This document shows, piece by piece, positions 23,801 through 30,237 of a DNA stretch of 64,000 nucleotides. This stretch comes from Diadophis punctatus similis (taxonomy: Eukaryota; Chordata; Lepidosauria; Squamata; Dipsadidae), in contig JALIGW010000146.1 of NCBI GenBank assembly GCA_023053685.1, forward strand, positions 97,001 through 161,000, in the 5' to 3' direction. A model generated the notes under the pieces. It did not search any database. It had not been told where the DNA came from and saw only the letters and a program-made list of their open reading frames with translations. Every line of letters starts with the position of its first letter. Position 1 is the stretch's first letter. A program made the position numbers and the translations under genes.

Positions 23801-24917
23801 AAGATATGTCTATGGAGATTCTCAACCATCCAGGTCATGGTTGTCCCAAAGGGGCCTTTTTCAAAAGGCAACTGGGCTTTCTTGGTTTTCCTTGAAGACG
23901 TTTCACTTCTCATCCAAGAAGCTTCTTCAGTTCTGACTGAATGGTGGAGGATGGAAGGATTTATATTCCTTGCAGTCATCTCTGAGAGTTCACTTGGAGG
24001 TTTATCTGTGCCCTCAGGGTCACCTGAATAGTGCAAATGGGTGTGGAAGTTCTTTTAGCAGTTCCAAGAAGGCTCCACACCCATTTGCACAATTCAGATA
24101 ACCCTGAGGGCACAGATAAACCTCCAAGTGGACTCTCAGAGAGAGTACTAACAACCAGATGACCGGGAGTGTTTTCCCAGTTGCACGCTGCTCCGAGCCT
24201 GGAAGAGAAGGCGGGGCGGGGCGGCTGCGTGGGTTCTTATTGTTCTCGGTGAGCGCCGCGGTAGCCATGAACGGCGTGGCGAACCTGCTGCTGGACAAGG
24301 AGGAGCATCCTCTGCAGCTAGGCGAAAGCTTCGAACGGCACCCTAAAGCCTCCTTCCACACCATTCGCTGTGAGTGCCCGGCAGAGACGGCGTTAATGTG
24401 CCAGGCCGGCGACCCCAAAACATCGGCTTGATTAAGCTGGCCTGGCCCCATGTCAAAAGAGGGCCCTAACCACGGTAGCCTATGCCTGTCTAACCGAAAA
24501 CAGGCTCCACTGAGTTCAGTGTGACTTACTCCCAGGTAAGTGGGTAGAGCAGCCTTCCCCAGCCAATAGTTTGCTTGCAGCTTACAATAAGTAAAATAAT
24601 AAATATTAACACTAAAATTCCATTGGGGCTCAGATCGGAGAGTTGGGGGAGCGCGAAATGTTTACTTCTTCCAAGGGGGGCCGTAACAGAAAATAATTGA
24701 GAAGCACTGAGTTAGAAAGACTGATACTTTGCAGCAAATTGGTCCAGTAATTTACATGGGTAATATAATAACCACCTGCATTAATTATCTAACATGAGCT
24801 GGAGCTGATTCACGGCCACTTAATCAGAGTACTGAGAAGGTAACCCAAGCTACTTACATTGTTTTCATCTTGCACCCTCACTTCTTTAAGGACTTTCCTT
24901 GTTCTTGGACTTGCCAT
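5662..24917 (-). CDS. ARFGAP1: ARFGAP1, ADP-ribosylation factor GTPase-activating protein 1 (5' part of CDS, eight exons)
   Basis: ARFGAP1 stimulates GTP hydrolysis on ARF1 at the Golgi and so drives release of the COPI coat. The joined exons are 24858-24917, 15847-15956, 14385-14556, 10791-10891, 9899-9988, 8958-9054, 8057-8113 and 5662-5694, read on the minus strand. They give 240 codons without a stop, and codon phase is continuous at every junction. Residues 1-120 or so are the ArfGAP domain with a CxxC-x16-CxxC zinc finger and the HRGLGVH segment that carries the catalytic arginine. The last 60 or so residues are the amphipathic, Ser/Thr/Gly-rich ALPS1 region that senses curved membrane. 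Vertebrate ARFGAP1 is about 400 residues, so roughly 40 percent of the C-terminal coding sequence is missing and should lie beyond position 1. Identity is from recognised family sequence; the symbol is well supported over ARFGAP2 and ARFGAP3 because of the ALPS segment. Confidence 0.96.
5700..6230. other. Intron sequence, nothing recognised
   Basis: AT-rich intron between exon 9 and the hAT element at 6239. No feature supported. Confidence 0.5.
6239..6876. mobile_element. Non-autonomous hAT element ('cagggatatcaaactc' family)
   Basis: The termini CAGGGATATCAAACTC and GAGTTTGACATCCCTG are inverted repeats, and GTCTAGAA is duplicated perfectly on both sides (6231-6238, 6877-6884). Compared with the copy at 7645 it carries about 260 bp of extra interior (about 6365-6700). 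Confidence 0.88.
7066..7637. mobile_element. Rearranged Tc/mariner-like MITE (half forward, half inverted)
   Basis: 7069-7245 reads in the forward sense of the 'tagtcctcgacttac' family and 7290-7637 reads the same family in reverse, so the copy is an inverted pair joined in the middle. Confidence 0.6.
7645..8020. mobile_element. Non-autonomous hAT element next to exon 8
   Basis: The termini CAGGGGTATCAAACTC and GAGTTTGACACCCCTG bound the element, with perfect 8-bp duplications CTCTAGAT (7637-7644, 8021-8028). Its outer duplication ends 28 bp from exon 8, on the donor side. Confidence 0.92.
8057..8113 (-). CDS. ARFGAP1: ARFGAP1 exon 8, core of ALPS1 curvature sensor
   Basis: This exon is 57 nt and encodes exactly 19 residues, [19 protein letters not shown], with both ends in phase 0. 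The acceptor is TTTTTTCAG and the donor GTAAGT. The run of Ser, Thr and Gly on the polar face with bulky W, F, F spaced along the other face is the hallmark of an ALPS motif. On the plus strand the donor side of this exon lies only about 28 bp from the duplicated target site of the hAT insertion at 7645-8020. Confidence 0.95.
8499..8718. mobile_element. Non-autonomous hAT element ('caggggtgaaat' family)
   Basis: The ends are CAGGGGTGAAATGCTACCGG and, inverted, GTAGATTTCACCACTG. The flanks share CCTTCAC but not in perfect register. Confidence 0.6.
8958..9054 (-). CDS. ARFGAP1: ARFGAP1 exon 7, start of ALPS1 region
   Basis: This exon is 97 nt. One base completes a serine codon, then 32 codons run [20 protein letters not shown] and [12 protein letters not shown] to a GTAAGTC donor in phase 0. 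The tail from [11 protein letters not shown] begins the ALPS1 amphipathic helix. The RYVGFGNT block is strongly conserved in ARFGAP1. Confidence 0.95.
9135..9534 (+). mobile_element. Solo LTR (TGTCAGG...TGACA family), 400 bp
   Basis: It begins TGTCAGGCCGAAGCCAT and ends AACTCTGACA, so it has TG...CA ends. A perfect 5-bp duplication GCAAG lies on both sides (9130-9134, 9535-9539). It contains a plus-strand AATAAA near 9462. No internal region is attached, so it is a solo LTR left by recombination. It sits in intron 6. Confidence 0.85.
9557..9662. mobile_element. Hairpin hAT MITE, degenerate
   Basis: Arms beginning CAATGTTTCCCAACCTTGGC and ending GAGGTTGAGAACCATTG fold on each other. It starts about 20 bp after the solo LTR. 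Confidence 0.65.
9899..9988 (-). CDS. ARFGAP1: ARFGAP1 exon 6, [11 protein letters not shown] block
   Basis: This exon is 90 nt. One base completes the arginine codon, 29 codons follow ([15 protein letters not shown], then [14 protein letters not shown]), and two bases of the next serine codon remain before GTAAGC. The acceptor has an uninterrupted T tract on the sense strand (TTTTTTTTTTTTGGCAG). A CA repeat lies about 80 nt upstream of that acceptor in the sense direction. The FEDWLNDD block is a recognised feature of ARFGAP1. Confidence 0.94.
10066..10099. repeat. TG/CA dinucleotide repeat in intron 5
   Basis: Uninterrupted TG on the plus strand, reading CA on the ARFGAP1 sense strand, about 80-110 nt upstream of the exon 6 acceptor. 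Confidence 0.9.
10244..10503 (-). mobile_element. tRNA-derived SINE (head family C) with TTTA tail
   Basis: Read on the minus strand it starts GAGCCGAGGTGGCGCAG, continues with the block GCTGAGTCAACCTT/GGAAGG-type middle, and ends in (AAAT)n. Copies with the same body are at 16358 (+), 27112 (-), 32253 (-), 33816 (-) and 56530 (-). Confidence 0.8.
10588..10694. mobile_element. Hairpin hAT MITE
   Basis: The ends are CAGGGGTCTCCAACCTTGGC and GTTGGAGACCCCTG, with near-perfect 8-bp duplications CTCTGAAT and CTCTAAAT. Confidence 0.8.
10791..10891 (-). CDS. ARFGAP1: ARFGAP1 exon 5, end of ArfGAP domain and linker
   Basis: This exon is 101 nt, entering in phase 0 after a TCTTTAG acceptor. It encodes [20 protein letters not shown], then a proline- and serine-rich linker ending SSAH plus two bases of an arginine codon. 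The donor is GTAAAC. The LAEGKEWS block is the conserved end of the catalytic domain. A hairpin MITE (10588-10694) lies about 100 bp beyond the donor. Confidence 0.93.
10931..11063. mobile_element. Hairpin hAT MITE, diverged ends
   Basis: The arms GGACTTCAACTCCCAGGATT and the inverted AGGAATTCTGGGAGCTGAAG form a hairpin around TGAGCCAGCGTGGCTGGCTCA. Confidence 0.6.
11425..11772 (-). mobile_element. Degenerate Tc/mariner-like MITE
   Basis: Recognisable by GTAGTAAGTACCTCAACACG at one side and TTAAGTCGAGGACTAGCTG at the other. The middle is poorly preserved. Confidence 0.45.
11775..12950. other. Intron 4 sequence with one tRNA-like minus/plus repeat remnant
   Basis: Contains two tandem 'ggctttcatgcc(t/c)aa(a/g)gt(a/g)ggactagaactc' units at about 11890-11990, the body repeat seen at 16021 and 54050. 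No other feature recognised. Confidence 0.45.
12953..13349 (+). mobile_element. Tc/mariner-like MITE, full-length reference copy
   Basis: About 397 bp with inverted ends CAGGTAGTCCTAGACTTACA and AGTTGAGGACTACCTG and TA at the outer borders (TACAGG...CCTGTA). The interior has no coding potential. At least twelve more copies lie in the window. Confidence 0.75.
13443..14293. mobile_element. MITE with 'ccgtatttttcggagtataag' inverted ends, 851 bp
   Basis: The ends CCGTATTTTTCGGAGTATAA and its complement (14264-14292) flank an 850-bp interior with TA outside. Related copies are at 19107, 19612, 32060 and 35872. It ends about 90 bp before exon 4 (minus-strand donor side). Confidence 0.75.
14385..14556 (-). 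CDS. ARFGAP1: ARFGAP1 exon 4, C-terminal half of the ArfGAP domain
   Basis: This exon is 172 nt. One base completes the split serine codon, then 57 codons run from [19 protein letters not shown] through [20 protein letters not shown] to AALFRDK. It ends in phase 0 before GTAAAT. The acceptor is TTTACAG. The segment matches the highly conserved helices of the ArfGAP domain that contact ARF1, with the diagnostic MDKW and KFREFL blocks intact. Confidence 0.96.
14640..15790. other. Intron 3 with degraded LINE-tail sequence
   Basis: Fragments such as TTATTTATTTAGAAAATG with GGTAACTCTGGGTGGC (about 14670-14730) and CCGCCCAGGGTCGCC followed by AAATAAATAAATAAATG (15406-15475) look like 3' ends of non-LTR elements. 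Boundaries cannot be set. Confidence 0.4.
15847..15956 (-). CDS. ARFGAP1: ARFGAP1 exon 3, zinc finger and catalytic arginine
   Basis: This exon is 110 nt, entering in phase 0 and leaving two bases (AG) of a serine codon. It encodes 36 residues from [12 protein letters not shown] to [12 protein letters not shown]. Both zinc-binding pairs are present: CFEC and, after 16 residues, CLEC. The arginine in KHRGLG is the family's catalytic arginine finger. The acceptor is a good TTTACAG. The donor is unusual, GTTGGT instead of GTAAGT, but it is the only site that keeps the frame into the next exon (AG|T, then FVRSV). Confidence 0.95.
16021..16712. repeat. Minisatellite of about 61-bp units split by a SINE
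   Basis: Units of the form 'gggtgactttgggccaatca' plus 'ccaggagactgagagtt' and 'ttaggcatgaaa' repeat about five times before 16357 and about twice after 16599. The unit resembles the tRNA-like body of a local SINE; a second array of the same unit is at 54015-54262. Confidence 0.85.
16358..16598 (+). mobile_element. tRNA-derived SINE (head family C) inside the minisatellite
   Basis: Starts GAGCTGAAGTGGTGCAGTGG, has a B-box-like GTTCAAATCTC, and ends GTAAAGTGCTATTGCTATT. Flanks share TTTAG. It splits one unit of the 61-bp array, so the array is older. Confidence 0.8.
17079..17629 (+). mobile_element. Solo LTR carrying a hairpin MITE
   Basis: It begins TGTCAGGCCGAAGCCAT and ends AACCTTGACA, with a perfect 5-bp duplication CTACC (17074-17078, 17630-17634). 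Without the MITE and its duplication it is about 408 bp, matching the copy at 9135. Confidence 0.88.
17131..17265. mobile_element. Hairpin hAT MITE inside the solo LTR
   Basis: The termini CAGTGTTTCTCAACCTTGGC and its complement bound 135 bp, with perfect duplications CTTTATGT (17123-17130, 17266-17273). Confidence 0.93.
17798..18191 (+). mobile_element. LTR, third copy, followed by A-rich sequence
   Basis: 394 bp from TGTCAGGCCGAAGCCAT to AACCCTGACA. Unlike the other two, the 5 bp on each side do not match (AAGAT and CTGAC), so it may be a 5' LTR still joined to internal sequence, or a rearranged copy. Confidence 0.8.
18192..19080 (+). other. A-rich stretch after the LTR, possible decayed retroelement interior
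   Basis: Purine-rich on the plus strand and directly follows the LTR. One open frame of 119 codons (18582-18941) is Lys/Arg-rich, as in a nucleic-acid-binding remnant, but I recognise no domain. No 3' LTR was found before the MITE at 19107. Confidence 0.3.
19107..19603. mobile_element. MITE, 'ccgtattttt' inverted-end family
   Basis: The ends are CCGTATTTTTTGGAGTATAA and its complement at 19578-19602. The interior has a duplicated CTTTTTTCCAGCCCTAAC block. It is joined almost head-to-tail with the next copy. Confidence 0.75.
19611..20069. mobile_element. MITE, same family, with GC-rich internal tandem repeat
   Basis: Ends as in the neighbour. The interior (about 19735-19935) is a degenerate array of short 'gcccgttcgccgccgcgg'-type units not seen in the other copies. 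Confidence 0.7.
20211..20600 (-). mobile_element. Tc/mariner-like MITE
   Basis: Ends TAGTCCTCGATTTACAGCAG and AAATTGAGGACTACCTCG; interior blocks match 12953-13349 in reverse. Confidence 0.7.
20658..21510 (-). mobile_element. Tc/mariner-like MITE split by a LINE fragment
   Basis: The outer parts 20658-20858 and 21362-21510 are the two halves of one copy in reverse orientation. A LINE 3' end (20859-21361) lies between them. Confidence 0.65.
20859..21361 (-). mobile_element. LINE 3' end, 'LHWLP' type, inserted in a MITE
   Basis: The minus strand encodes [18 protein letters not shown] and [19 protein letters not shown], the C-terminal region of a CR1/L2-superfamily non-LTR ORF2. The 3' tail is (ATCA)n at 20859. 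Related plus-strand copies are at 47985, 51786 and 62660. Confidence 0.75.
21815..21955 (-). mobile_element. SINE with tRNA head H and CR1-derived tail
   Basis: On the minus strand: GAGGTGGAGCTCTTGCC, a B box GAGTTCAATCC, then the CR1 3' terminus (GTAGGGTCTCCTGCTTGGGC, GGGTTGGACTAGATGACCTG). The same junction recurs at 43660-43760. Confidence 0.7.
22251..23347. mobile_element. Non-autonomous hAT element ('cagtgatggcgaacct' family), carrying a nested hAT
   Basis: The ends are CAGTGATGGAGAACCTTTTT and GGTTCGCCATCACTG, with perfect duplications TTCTAGAC (22243-22250, 23348-23355). A second element fills 22365-22995. Sister copies are at 25583, 47070, 49121 and 49625. Confidence 0.92.
22365..22995 (+). 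mobile_element. GC-rich non-autonomous hAT element ('caggggcgggttcct' family)
   Basis: It begins CAGGGATGGGTTCCTA and ends TAGGAACCCACCACTG. The duplications CCCCACGC and CCCCATGC differ at one base. The interior is GC-rich and shares about 400 bp with 34398-34951 and, inverted, 61215-61818. Confidence 0.85.
23806..24140. repeat. Unclassified interspersed repeat with a fold-back
   Basis: Contains 'cttgaagacgtttcacttct', shared with 32690, 36495 and 45470. Its end folds back: 23981-24046 and 24072-24140 are inverted copies (GGTTTATCTGTGCCCTCAGG and complement) around about 25 bp. Confidence 0.65.
24256..24369 (+). pseudogene. EAF1-like first coding exon (isolated duplicate or fragment)
   Basis: The plus strand reads an ATG in context GCCATGA followed by [20 protein letters not shown] and [14 protein letters not shown], then one base and a GTGAGT donor. 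This is the exon-1 protein signature of EAF1, a partner of the ELL elongation factor. The donor splits the next codon after its first base, as expected before YDFKP in EAF1. The leader just upstream has a tandem GC box (near 24211-24226) as in a CpG promoter. No other EAF1 exon was found downstream. Several residues differ from what I recall of vertebrate EAF1 (K for R, P for C, Q for R), several fitting CpG decay, so I infer a transposed promoter-plus-exon-1 copy. An expressed chimeric first exon is not excluded. It is antisense to ARFGAP1. Confidence 0.7.
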
Positions 24918-24921
24918 GGTC
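24858..24921 (-). CDS. ARFGAP1: ARFGAP1 first coding exon (exon 2) with start codon
   Basis: Read on the minus strand, an acceptor CTGCAG ends at 24922 and is followed by four bases (GACC) and an ATG at 24917-24915. Twenty codons follow, beginning [14 protein letters not shown] and ending QDENN, then a strong GTAAGTA donor at 24857. Phase at the donor is 0. The ATG is chosen because it opens the known ARFGAP1 N-terminus and has an acceptable Kozak context (ACCATGG). The acceptor four bases before the ATG implies an upstream non-coding exon, which fits the usual ARFGAP1 structure. Confidence 0.95.
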
Positions 24922-24999
24922 CTGCAGAAGAAAAACAATCAATGCAAACAACATTCAGACAACGGGAGGAGTTTATGTCAGGCGCAAAGAAGTCAGGAC

Positions 25000-25580
25000 C
25001 ACACATGAAGTTAAGGTGATTTATTGCTCATGTCTGTACACAAGGATTTAGTCAACTAACGGTCAGCACTAAATTGGCACTAGATAAGAGTCAATGGCTG
25101 TCAACCACCCCATTGGTGTGTTCAGCAAAAGAAACTCTGGGACCAAGAGTAAAACTTTTACTGACAGATCCATACAGGCACAAAAGAAGCGAAGCCAGTT
25201 CTGAAGTTCTGGCACAAAGCACGGTACAAACAAACTCCATTTTCCTTCCCCGGGGCGCCCAGTGTCCACTGTCCACCAATCCATGTTGTTTTGGGAAAAC
25301 AGTCTGCACCTTTCAAAAGGCTTCAGCTTATGACCTTGAGTTACCAAGATTTTTTTCAGGCAGCAAACGGCCCATGTAGATTCCTTCTCTCCCTCTCCAA
25401 TCACACATCGCCCCCTTCCCTTAATTTCTTTGTCAAGCTGCAAGCAGAAAGAGGTAGATTGCGAGTCACCCTTGATGTGGACATTGAAGAAGGGTTGGAC
25501 TTAGACCATTTGTGAGAACGTAAGGATTCCAGGCTGATTCCTCACTTGACTCCACCCCCATGCTCTGCCTCTCCTCCTAC
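25000..25580. other. No gene; unclassified intron 1 sequence
   Basis: Shares a short motif (AGATAAGAGTCAATGG) with 15165-15180, suggesting an old interspersed repeat. No termini or coding signature recognised. Confidence 0.4.
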
Positions 25581-25582
25581 AG

Positions 25583-25984
25583 CAGTGATGGCGAACCTAT
25601 GGCATGGGTGCCACAGGTGGCACGCGGAGCCATATCTGCCGGTACGCGAGCCGTTGCCCTAGCTCAGCTCCAGCGCGCATGTGCGTGCACGCCAGCTGAT
25701 TTTGGCTTGCACAGAGGCTCTGGGAGGGTGATTTTGGGTGGCGGGGGAGCGTTTTTGCACTCCCCAAGCTCCAAGAAAGCCTCTGGAGCCTGGGGAGGGC
25801 AAAAAGTGGGCCTACTGGGCCCACTGGAAGTCAGGAAACGGGGGAGTGGGGGGGTCACGCACGAATGCACAAGGGGTGGGGCAAGTGGGGGGCTTTGAAT
25901 TATGAGTGTGGGCACGCACGAGCGTGCGATAGCACCTGCGCGCACTATTTTGGCACCCGAGGGAAAAAAGGTTCGCCATCACTG
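25583..25984. mobile_element. Non-autonomous hAT element ('cagtgatggcgaacct' family)
   Basis: Termini CAGTGATGGCGAACCTATGG and GGTTCGCCATCACTG, with perfect duplications TCCTACAG (25575-25582, 25985-25992). Confidence 0.93.
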
Positions 25985-26662
25985 TCCTACAGTTTAGCAG
26001 AAAATGTTACAGGGATTGCCTGGTTTGTCAATCTGGATGCAGCCGGGAGATCAAATATGAACTCTTTCCCATTAATATCGCAGCATTAATATCAATAAGG
26101 TTAGTCACTATTGCAGCTTGAAGTAGATGATAATCTACTTGCAGTGACAAAACACAATTAATGACAGATAGGAAGGAAAAAACAGGCCACGTTCTCACAT
26201 TCTCACAATCTGCAAACCATGCTTTGAAAGGGAACCAAGATTTAATAAATACTGTCAGGGAAACGTTCTTCTGCAATGAAAAAGATGAAGAGAATAATTC
26301 TAGTGGAACATTATGAGAGATGCTTGCAGCATGAACGGTTTTTATAGCAGGCTTTGCATTTTTTTTAAAAAAGAATGAGCTTTTATTTAACAGACACCAT
26401 TTTGAAGGATGCATATTCACAACTGGGAAAAATCCAAAATGTTTTAAGCTTTAACTGGTAACTCAATGAACTATTATTTAAAAAAAACCACACCATATGC
26501 TTTTCTGGATTTTATCTTTTTTTTTGTCAATAAAAATCAGAGTTGCAGCAAAAGTTTTAAAGAAAATCAGAACATCTGTTGGAGACTCCTATCCCACATG
26601 AGAAAAGGTGAGAGTGGACTTGAAGGCAAGCATTTTTCTGGTGGATTCCCATTTGGTGGAAC

Positions 26663-27110
26663 CAGTGGTGGGTTTCAAAAATGTTCGCTACCGGTTCGGT
26701 GGGCGTGGCTAGGTGGGGGCATGTGACTGAGTGGGCGTGGCCAACTTGACATCACTCATGCCCACGCCCTCTCAGTCACATGAACCCCCCACCTAGCCAC
26801 GCCCACAGGAAAAGGTAGGAACATTTTTGGAATTTCTACCTATCTACACCCGCCTCCCTTCGCCAATCACCCGTTTCCTCTTCTTTAGCGGCCCTGGCTC
26901 TAGCCCCGCTTCCTCCCCCACCACCGGCTCTTTGTTCAGCTGCTTCCCTTCCGCGGCAGCTGGTTCAGAGTCTGGAAGGCAAGCTGACCGAAGTTTTCAG
27001 CGGCCCCCAGCCAGCGCTGCAGCCGCAAAGCGGCTCTTGCCACCGAAAACTACCGGAGGTCGCGGAAAAAGCTGCTGCCATGCCATTGCCACCATGTTCT
27101 TTGCGCACGC

Positions 27111-27173
<63 letters not shown>

Positions 27174-27607
27174 TTTTTTATATTTATATACCGCCACACA
27201 GTGCAAGCACTCTCTAAGCGGTTTACACCAATAAGCAATGTATATTTATATTGCCCCCAACAATCTGGGTCCTCATTTTACCTACCTCGGAAGGATGGAA
27301 GGCTGAGTCAACCTTGAGCCGGTGAGATTTGAACCGTTGACCTGCGGATCACAGTCAACTAAAGTGGCCTGCAGTACTGCACTCTAACCGCTGCGCCACC
27401 TCGGCTCATCCCATTGGACTTGCAAGGCAATGGGATGCACGTGTGCGACGAACATGGCGGTGACGAACATGGCAGGCAGGGCAAGCAAGCAGCGACCGGG
27501 GACCGGTTTGGGGGCATGGCCAGCTGGCCACCGCTACCAGTTCAGCAATCTTGGTCAACTTTCCGCCAACGGTTCGCGCAAACCAGTGTGAACAGGCTGA
27601 ATACCTG
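26663..27607. mobile_element. GC-rich hAT-like element with a SINE inside
   Basis: The left end is CAGTGGTGGGTTTC. The right end is eroded (GAATACCTG), but perfect duplications GGTGGAAC lie outside (26655-26662, 27608-27615). The left part contains a hairpin of the GGGCGTGGC type (26700-26810). Confidence 0.7.
27112..27407 (-). mobile_element. tRNA-derived SINE (head family C), long TTTA tail
   Basis: Minus-strand head GAGCCGAGGTGGCGCAGCGG; the tail is about 17 TTTA units on the plus strand (27112-27176). Inserted in the hAT-like element at 26663-27607. Confidence 0.85.
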
Positions 27608-27619
27608 GGTGGAACTGAG

Positions 27620-28315
27620 AGAAGTCCATTCCTAATATTTAGGAAATTTTAAAAACTTGGCTTTTTTCAAGTTTTTGAAATTGTGGCGAGAAGTGATTGC
27701 ACTATATTAATACAGATCTGATGAGGTTCCTGTGGCATTGAGGTTATTAAGATGTGCTTATTTATTTATATGTCCATTTAGATGCTGCTGAGATATTGTT
27801 GTTATTTTTTGCTGTTATTGTTGCTATTTTTGGTTGCCGGCTGCTGAGATCTGCCCCAACGGAAGCTGCAAAAAACCTAAACTCAACATAAATCTGGGCA
27901 GTCAATCAGCATTCACAAGGAAACTTGTACAGTCTGAAAGAACAGTCGATGATGGGGTGGGTTCAGAAAGGTGACTCCTTGGCACAACTTCTCCTTGACA
28001 CAGATTTGAAGCCGTCACTTCTTTTAAACGACTGCTATAATCAAAGCGCTGTCAAGGTGCTAAGCTTTGCGGAATACACGGAGGCTTGCCAAAGAAAAAA
28101 AGACAAAGAAGAGAGAGGACAAGGCAAAGAGAGTTAGACTGCATTCTTTTTGGCCACCCCTCAGTGGTATCTTTCTTCTTTTAACGAGACAAGGCAATTA
28201 AAACTTTGCAAAACTGACTGCAGTGAAATGAAAGGGAAGCCCAAATCTTTATGAGGAACGTACACTTGCAGTCGTTAAACCTCTTACAGGTTTTCTCCTG
28301 AACACCTAGCTAGCC
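27620..28315. other. No feature recognised
   Basis: Unique-looking intron 1 sequence. A 70-codon open frame at 27925-28137 has no recognisable domain and no splice context. Confidence 0.4.
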
Positions 28316-28320
28316 TAAAC

Positions 28321-28562
28321 CAGTGGTTCTTAACCTGGGGGTCGCGACCCCTTTGGGGGTCGAACGACCCTTTCACAGGGGTTGGGAGACTTCGCCCGGA
28401 CGCCGCCATTTGGGTTCTTTTACCCTCTGTGCATGCGCAGAACGCTTTGCACATGCGCAGAGGGTAAAAGAACCGAAATGGTGGTGGCGGGGCGGGGATT
28501 GCAGCGGCAGCAGGTCACAGTGGGGTCGTGTGTCGTGGCATTAAGAAGATTGAAAACCACTG
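28321..28562. mobile_element. SPIN-like hAT element, short form
   Basis: Begins CAGTGGTTCTTAACCTGGGG, then GGGGTCGAACGACCC, and ends GAAAACCACTG, with perfect duplications GCCTAAAC (28313-28320, 28563-28570). The centre is a hairpin around GCATGCGCAG, also present at 48160-48260. Confidence 0.9.
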
Positions 28563-28613
28563 GCCTAAACAGGAACGTGGTTACTGAACCTCTTTGTGAA
28601 ATGTGAAAAAATA

Positions 28614-29006
28614 ATACATAGTCCCCGACTTACGGCCGTTTAATAACTGTTCAGAGCTACGATGTTGCCCGGGAAAAAAAAGTGATTCATGACCAGTCCT
28701 TGTATTTATGACCACTAAGGTGACCCCCGGCAACAAGGTGATAAAAATTTGGGCATGTGACAATCAGCATTTATTTGTGACAATTGCAGCATTCCAAGCA
28801 TTATGTGATCGCCATCTGCGACCTTCCCAAGGGGCTTCTGACATGCAAAGTCAATGAGGAAAGCCAGATTTACTTAAGGGGTGATTCACTTTTGCCACAT
28901 TGTGGTGAAAAAGACTGTAAAATTGGGCACAACTCACCTAATGATCACATTGCTTAGCAATGGTAGTTCCAGTCCCAATTGTGGTTGTTAAGTCAAGGAC
29001 TGTTTT
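28614..29006 (-). mobile_element. Tc/mariner-like MITE
   Basis: Begins ATAGTCCCCGACTTACGGCC and ends TTAAGTCAAGGACTG; reverse orientation, moderately diverged. Confidence 0.65.
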
Positions 29007-29231
29007 TATTTTATTTCCTGGCTAGTAATTATTTCTTGCTATTAGTTCTTTCTCCCCCCCTACACATAATCTTCTATTTGGGGAGGCCCTATGTAGAAAT
29101 ACCATTGTAAGAATTGTTTTGAATAGCTCCAGTATTCCTAAAGTCATGCAGATTTTATGTCGTAACATTGTTTAATGTTAGTTTGGTAGCTCAACAGTGA
29201 GACACTAGTGAAGCGGGCACAGCAGCGCCGG

Positions 29232-29393
29232 CATTTTCTGCGTCATATGAGAAGAGCACATCTTCCTTCTCCTGTCCTTACCACTTTCTGCAGAGGGACG
29301 ATGGAAAGCATCCATGCTTTCCATCGTCCCTCTGCAGAAAGTGGTAAGGACAGGAGAAGGAAGATGTGCTCTTCTCATATGATGCAGAAAATG
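29232..29393. repeat. Near-perfect palindrome, 80-bp arms, 2-bp centre
   Basis: 29232-29311 is the reverse complement of 29314-29393 with a single mismatch (29242 G versus A on the other side). Only CC separates the arms. The sequence belongs to the L2-like LINE, so one segment was copied back in inverted orientation. Confidence 0.97.
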
Positions 29394-29712
29394 TTTTGCT
29401 CTGTGGTTTGGAGGTATTACTGTTTCAGGCAGGAAGGCTGTGCAGAGTGGTGAGGATGGCAGAAAAGGTTATTAGAAGTTCACTCCCTTCTATCCAGGAC
29501 ATGGCATATAAGCGCTGCTTGAGCAGGGTCCGTTGTATTGTCAGGGATGCTACACATCCTCGCCATGACCGGTTTTCTTTGTTATGTTCTGGGAGGGGTC
29601 TTCGTGGTATCCCAAGCAGAACAACTAGATTCTGTAATGGCTTTGTACCATACAGTATCAAACTTGTTAACTCTCAAGACTTTTTTCCACTATGTATTCA
29701 AAGTGGTCTGTG

Positions 29713-29744
<32 letters not shown>

Positions 29745-29754
29745 ATACAGAGCA

Positions 29755-30096
29755 GGGGTCAGCAACCTGCGGCTCTGGAGCCGCATGTGGCTCTTTCATC
29801 CCTCTGCTGCAGCTCTCTGTCACTCAAAATATGTGTCACAACCGCCAATGTGTGATACCCGCTGGCACGCGATTTATTGAGCTTTTCGACCCCCGGTAAG
29901 CCAACCATGGATAAATCCAAGAAAAGAAAAGCTTCAGAAGAAAACAGAACACTTAATTCAACTACAAATGCTAGTTCTGTGACAGCTCAGGAAATAGTCA
30001 GACACAGGAAGGTTTTTGTGGCTCCCGGTGTTTTCTTTTCTGTGGGAAACGGGTCCAAATGGCTCTTTGAGTGTTTAAGGTTGCCGACCCCTGGTA
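29755..30096. mobile_element. hAT element with a transposase N-terminal remnant
   Basis: The ends are CAGGGGTCAGCAACCT and AGGTTGCCGACCCCTG. A plus-strand frame from 29907 reads MDKSKKRKASEENRT, typical of the start of Charlie-type hAT transposases, then degrades. The flanking duplications are not clean. Confidence 0.75.
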
Positions 30097-30237
30097 TAGG
30101 GGTTATATATACGCATATATACAGTATATGTACATGTGTATGTATGGATTTGTATGGATTTATATATAAAAACGAGCATCAGAATTTCGCTTTTTAATGT
30201 GTGCCAGTATGTACACAGAAAAAGTGACAAGAAAGAT

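Larger units (their letters stand above)
29200..30235 (+). mobile_element. L2-like LINE 3' end, copy 1, with fold-back and hAT insertion
   Basis: Frames on the plus strand encode HLPSPVLTTFCRGTMES, RMAEKVIRSSLPSIQDMA and SRTTRFCNGFVPYSI, the C-terminal motif of an L2-group reverse transcriptase. Frame changes break the ORF. The 3' UTR has a TG tract (29714-29744), then a hAT insertion, then TTTTTAATGTGTGCCAG, also present in copy 2. Confidence 0.75.
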
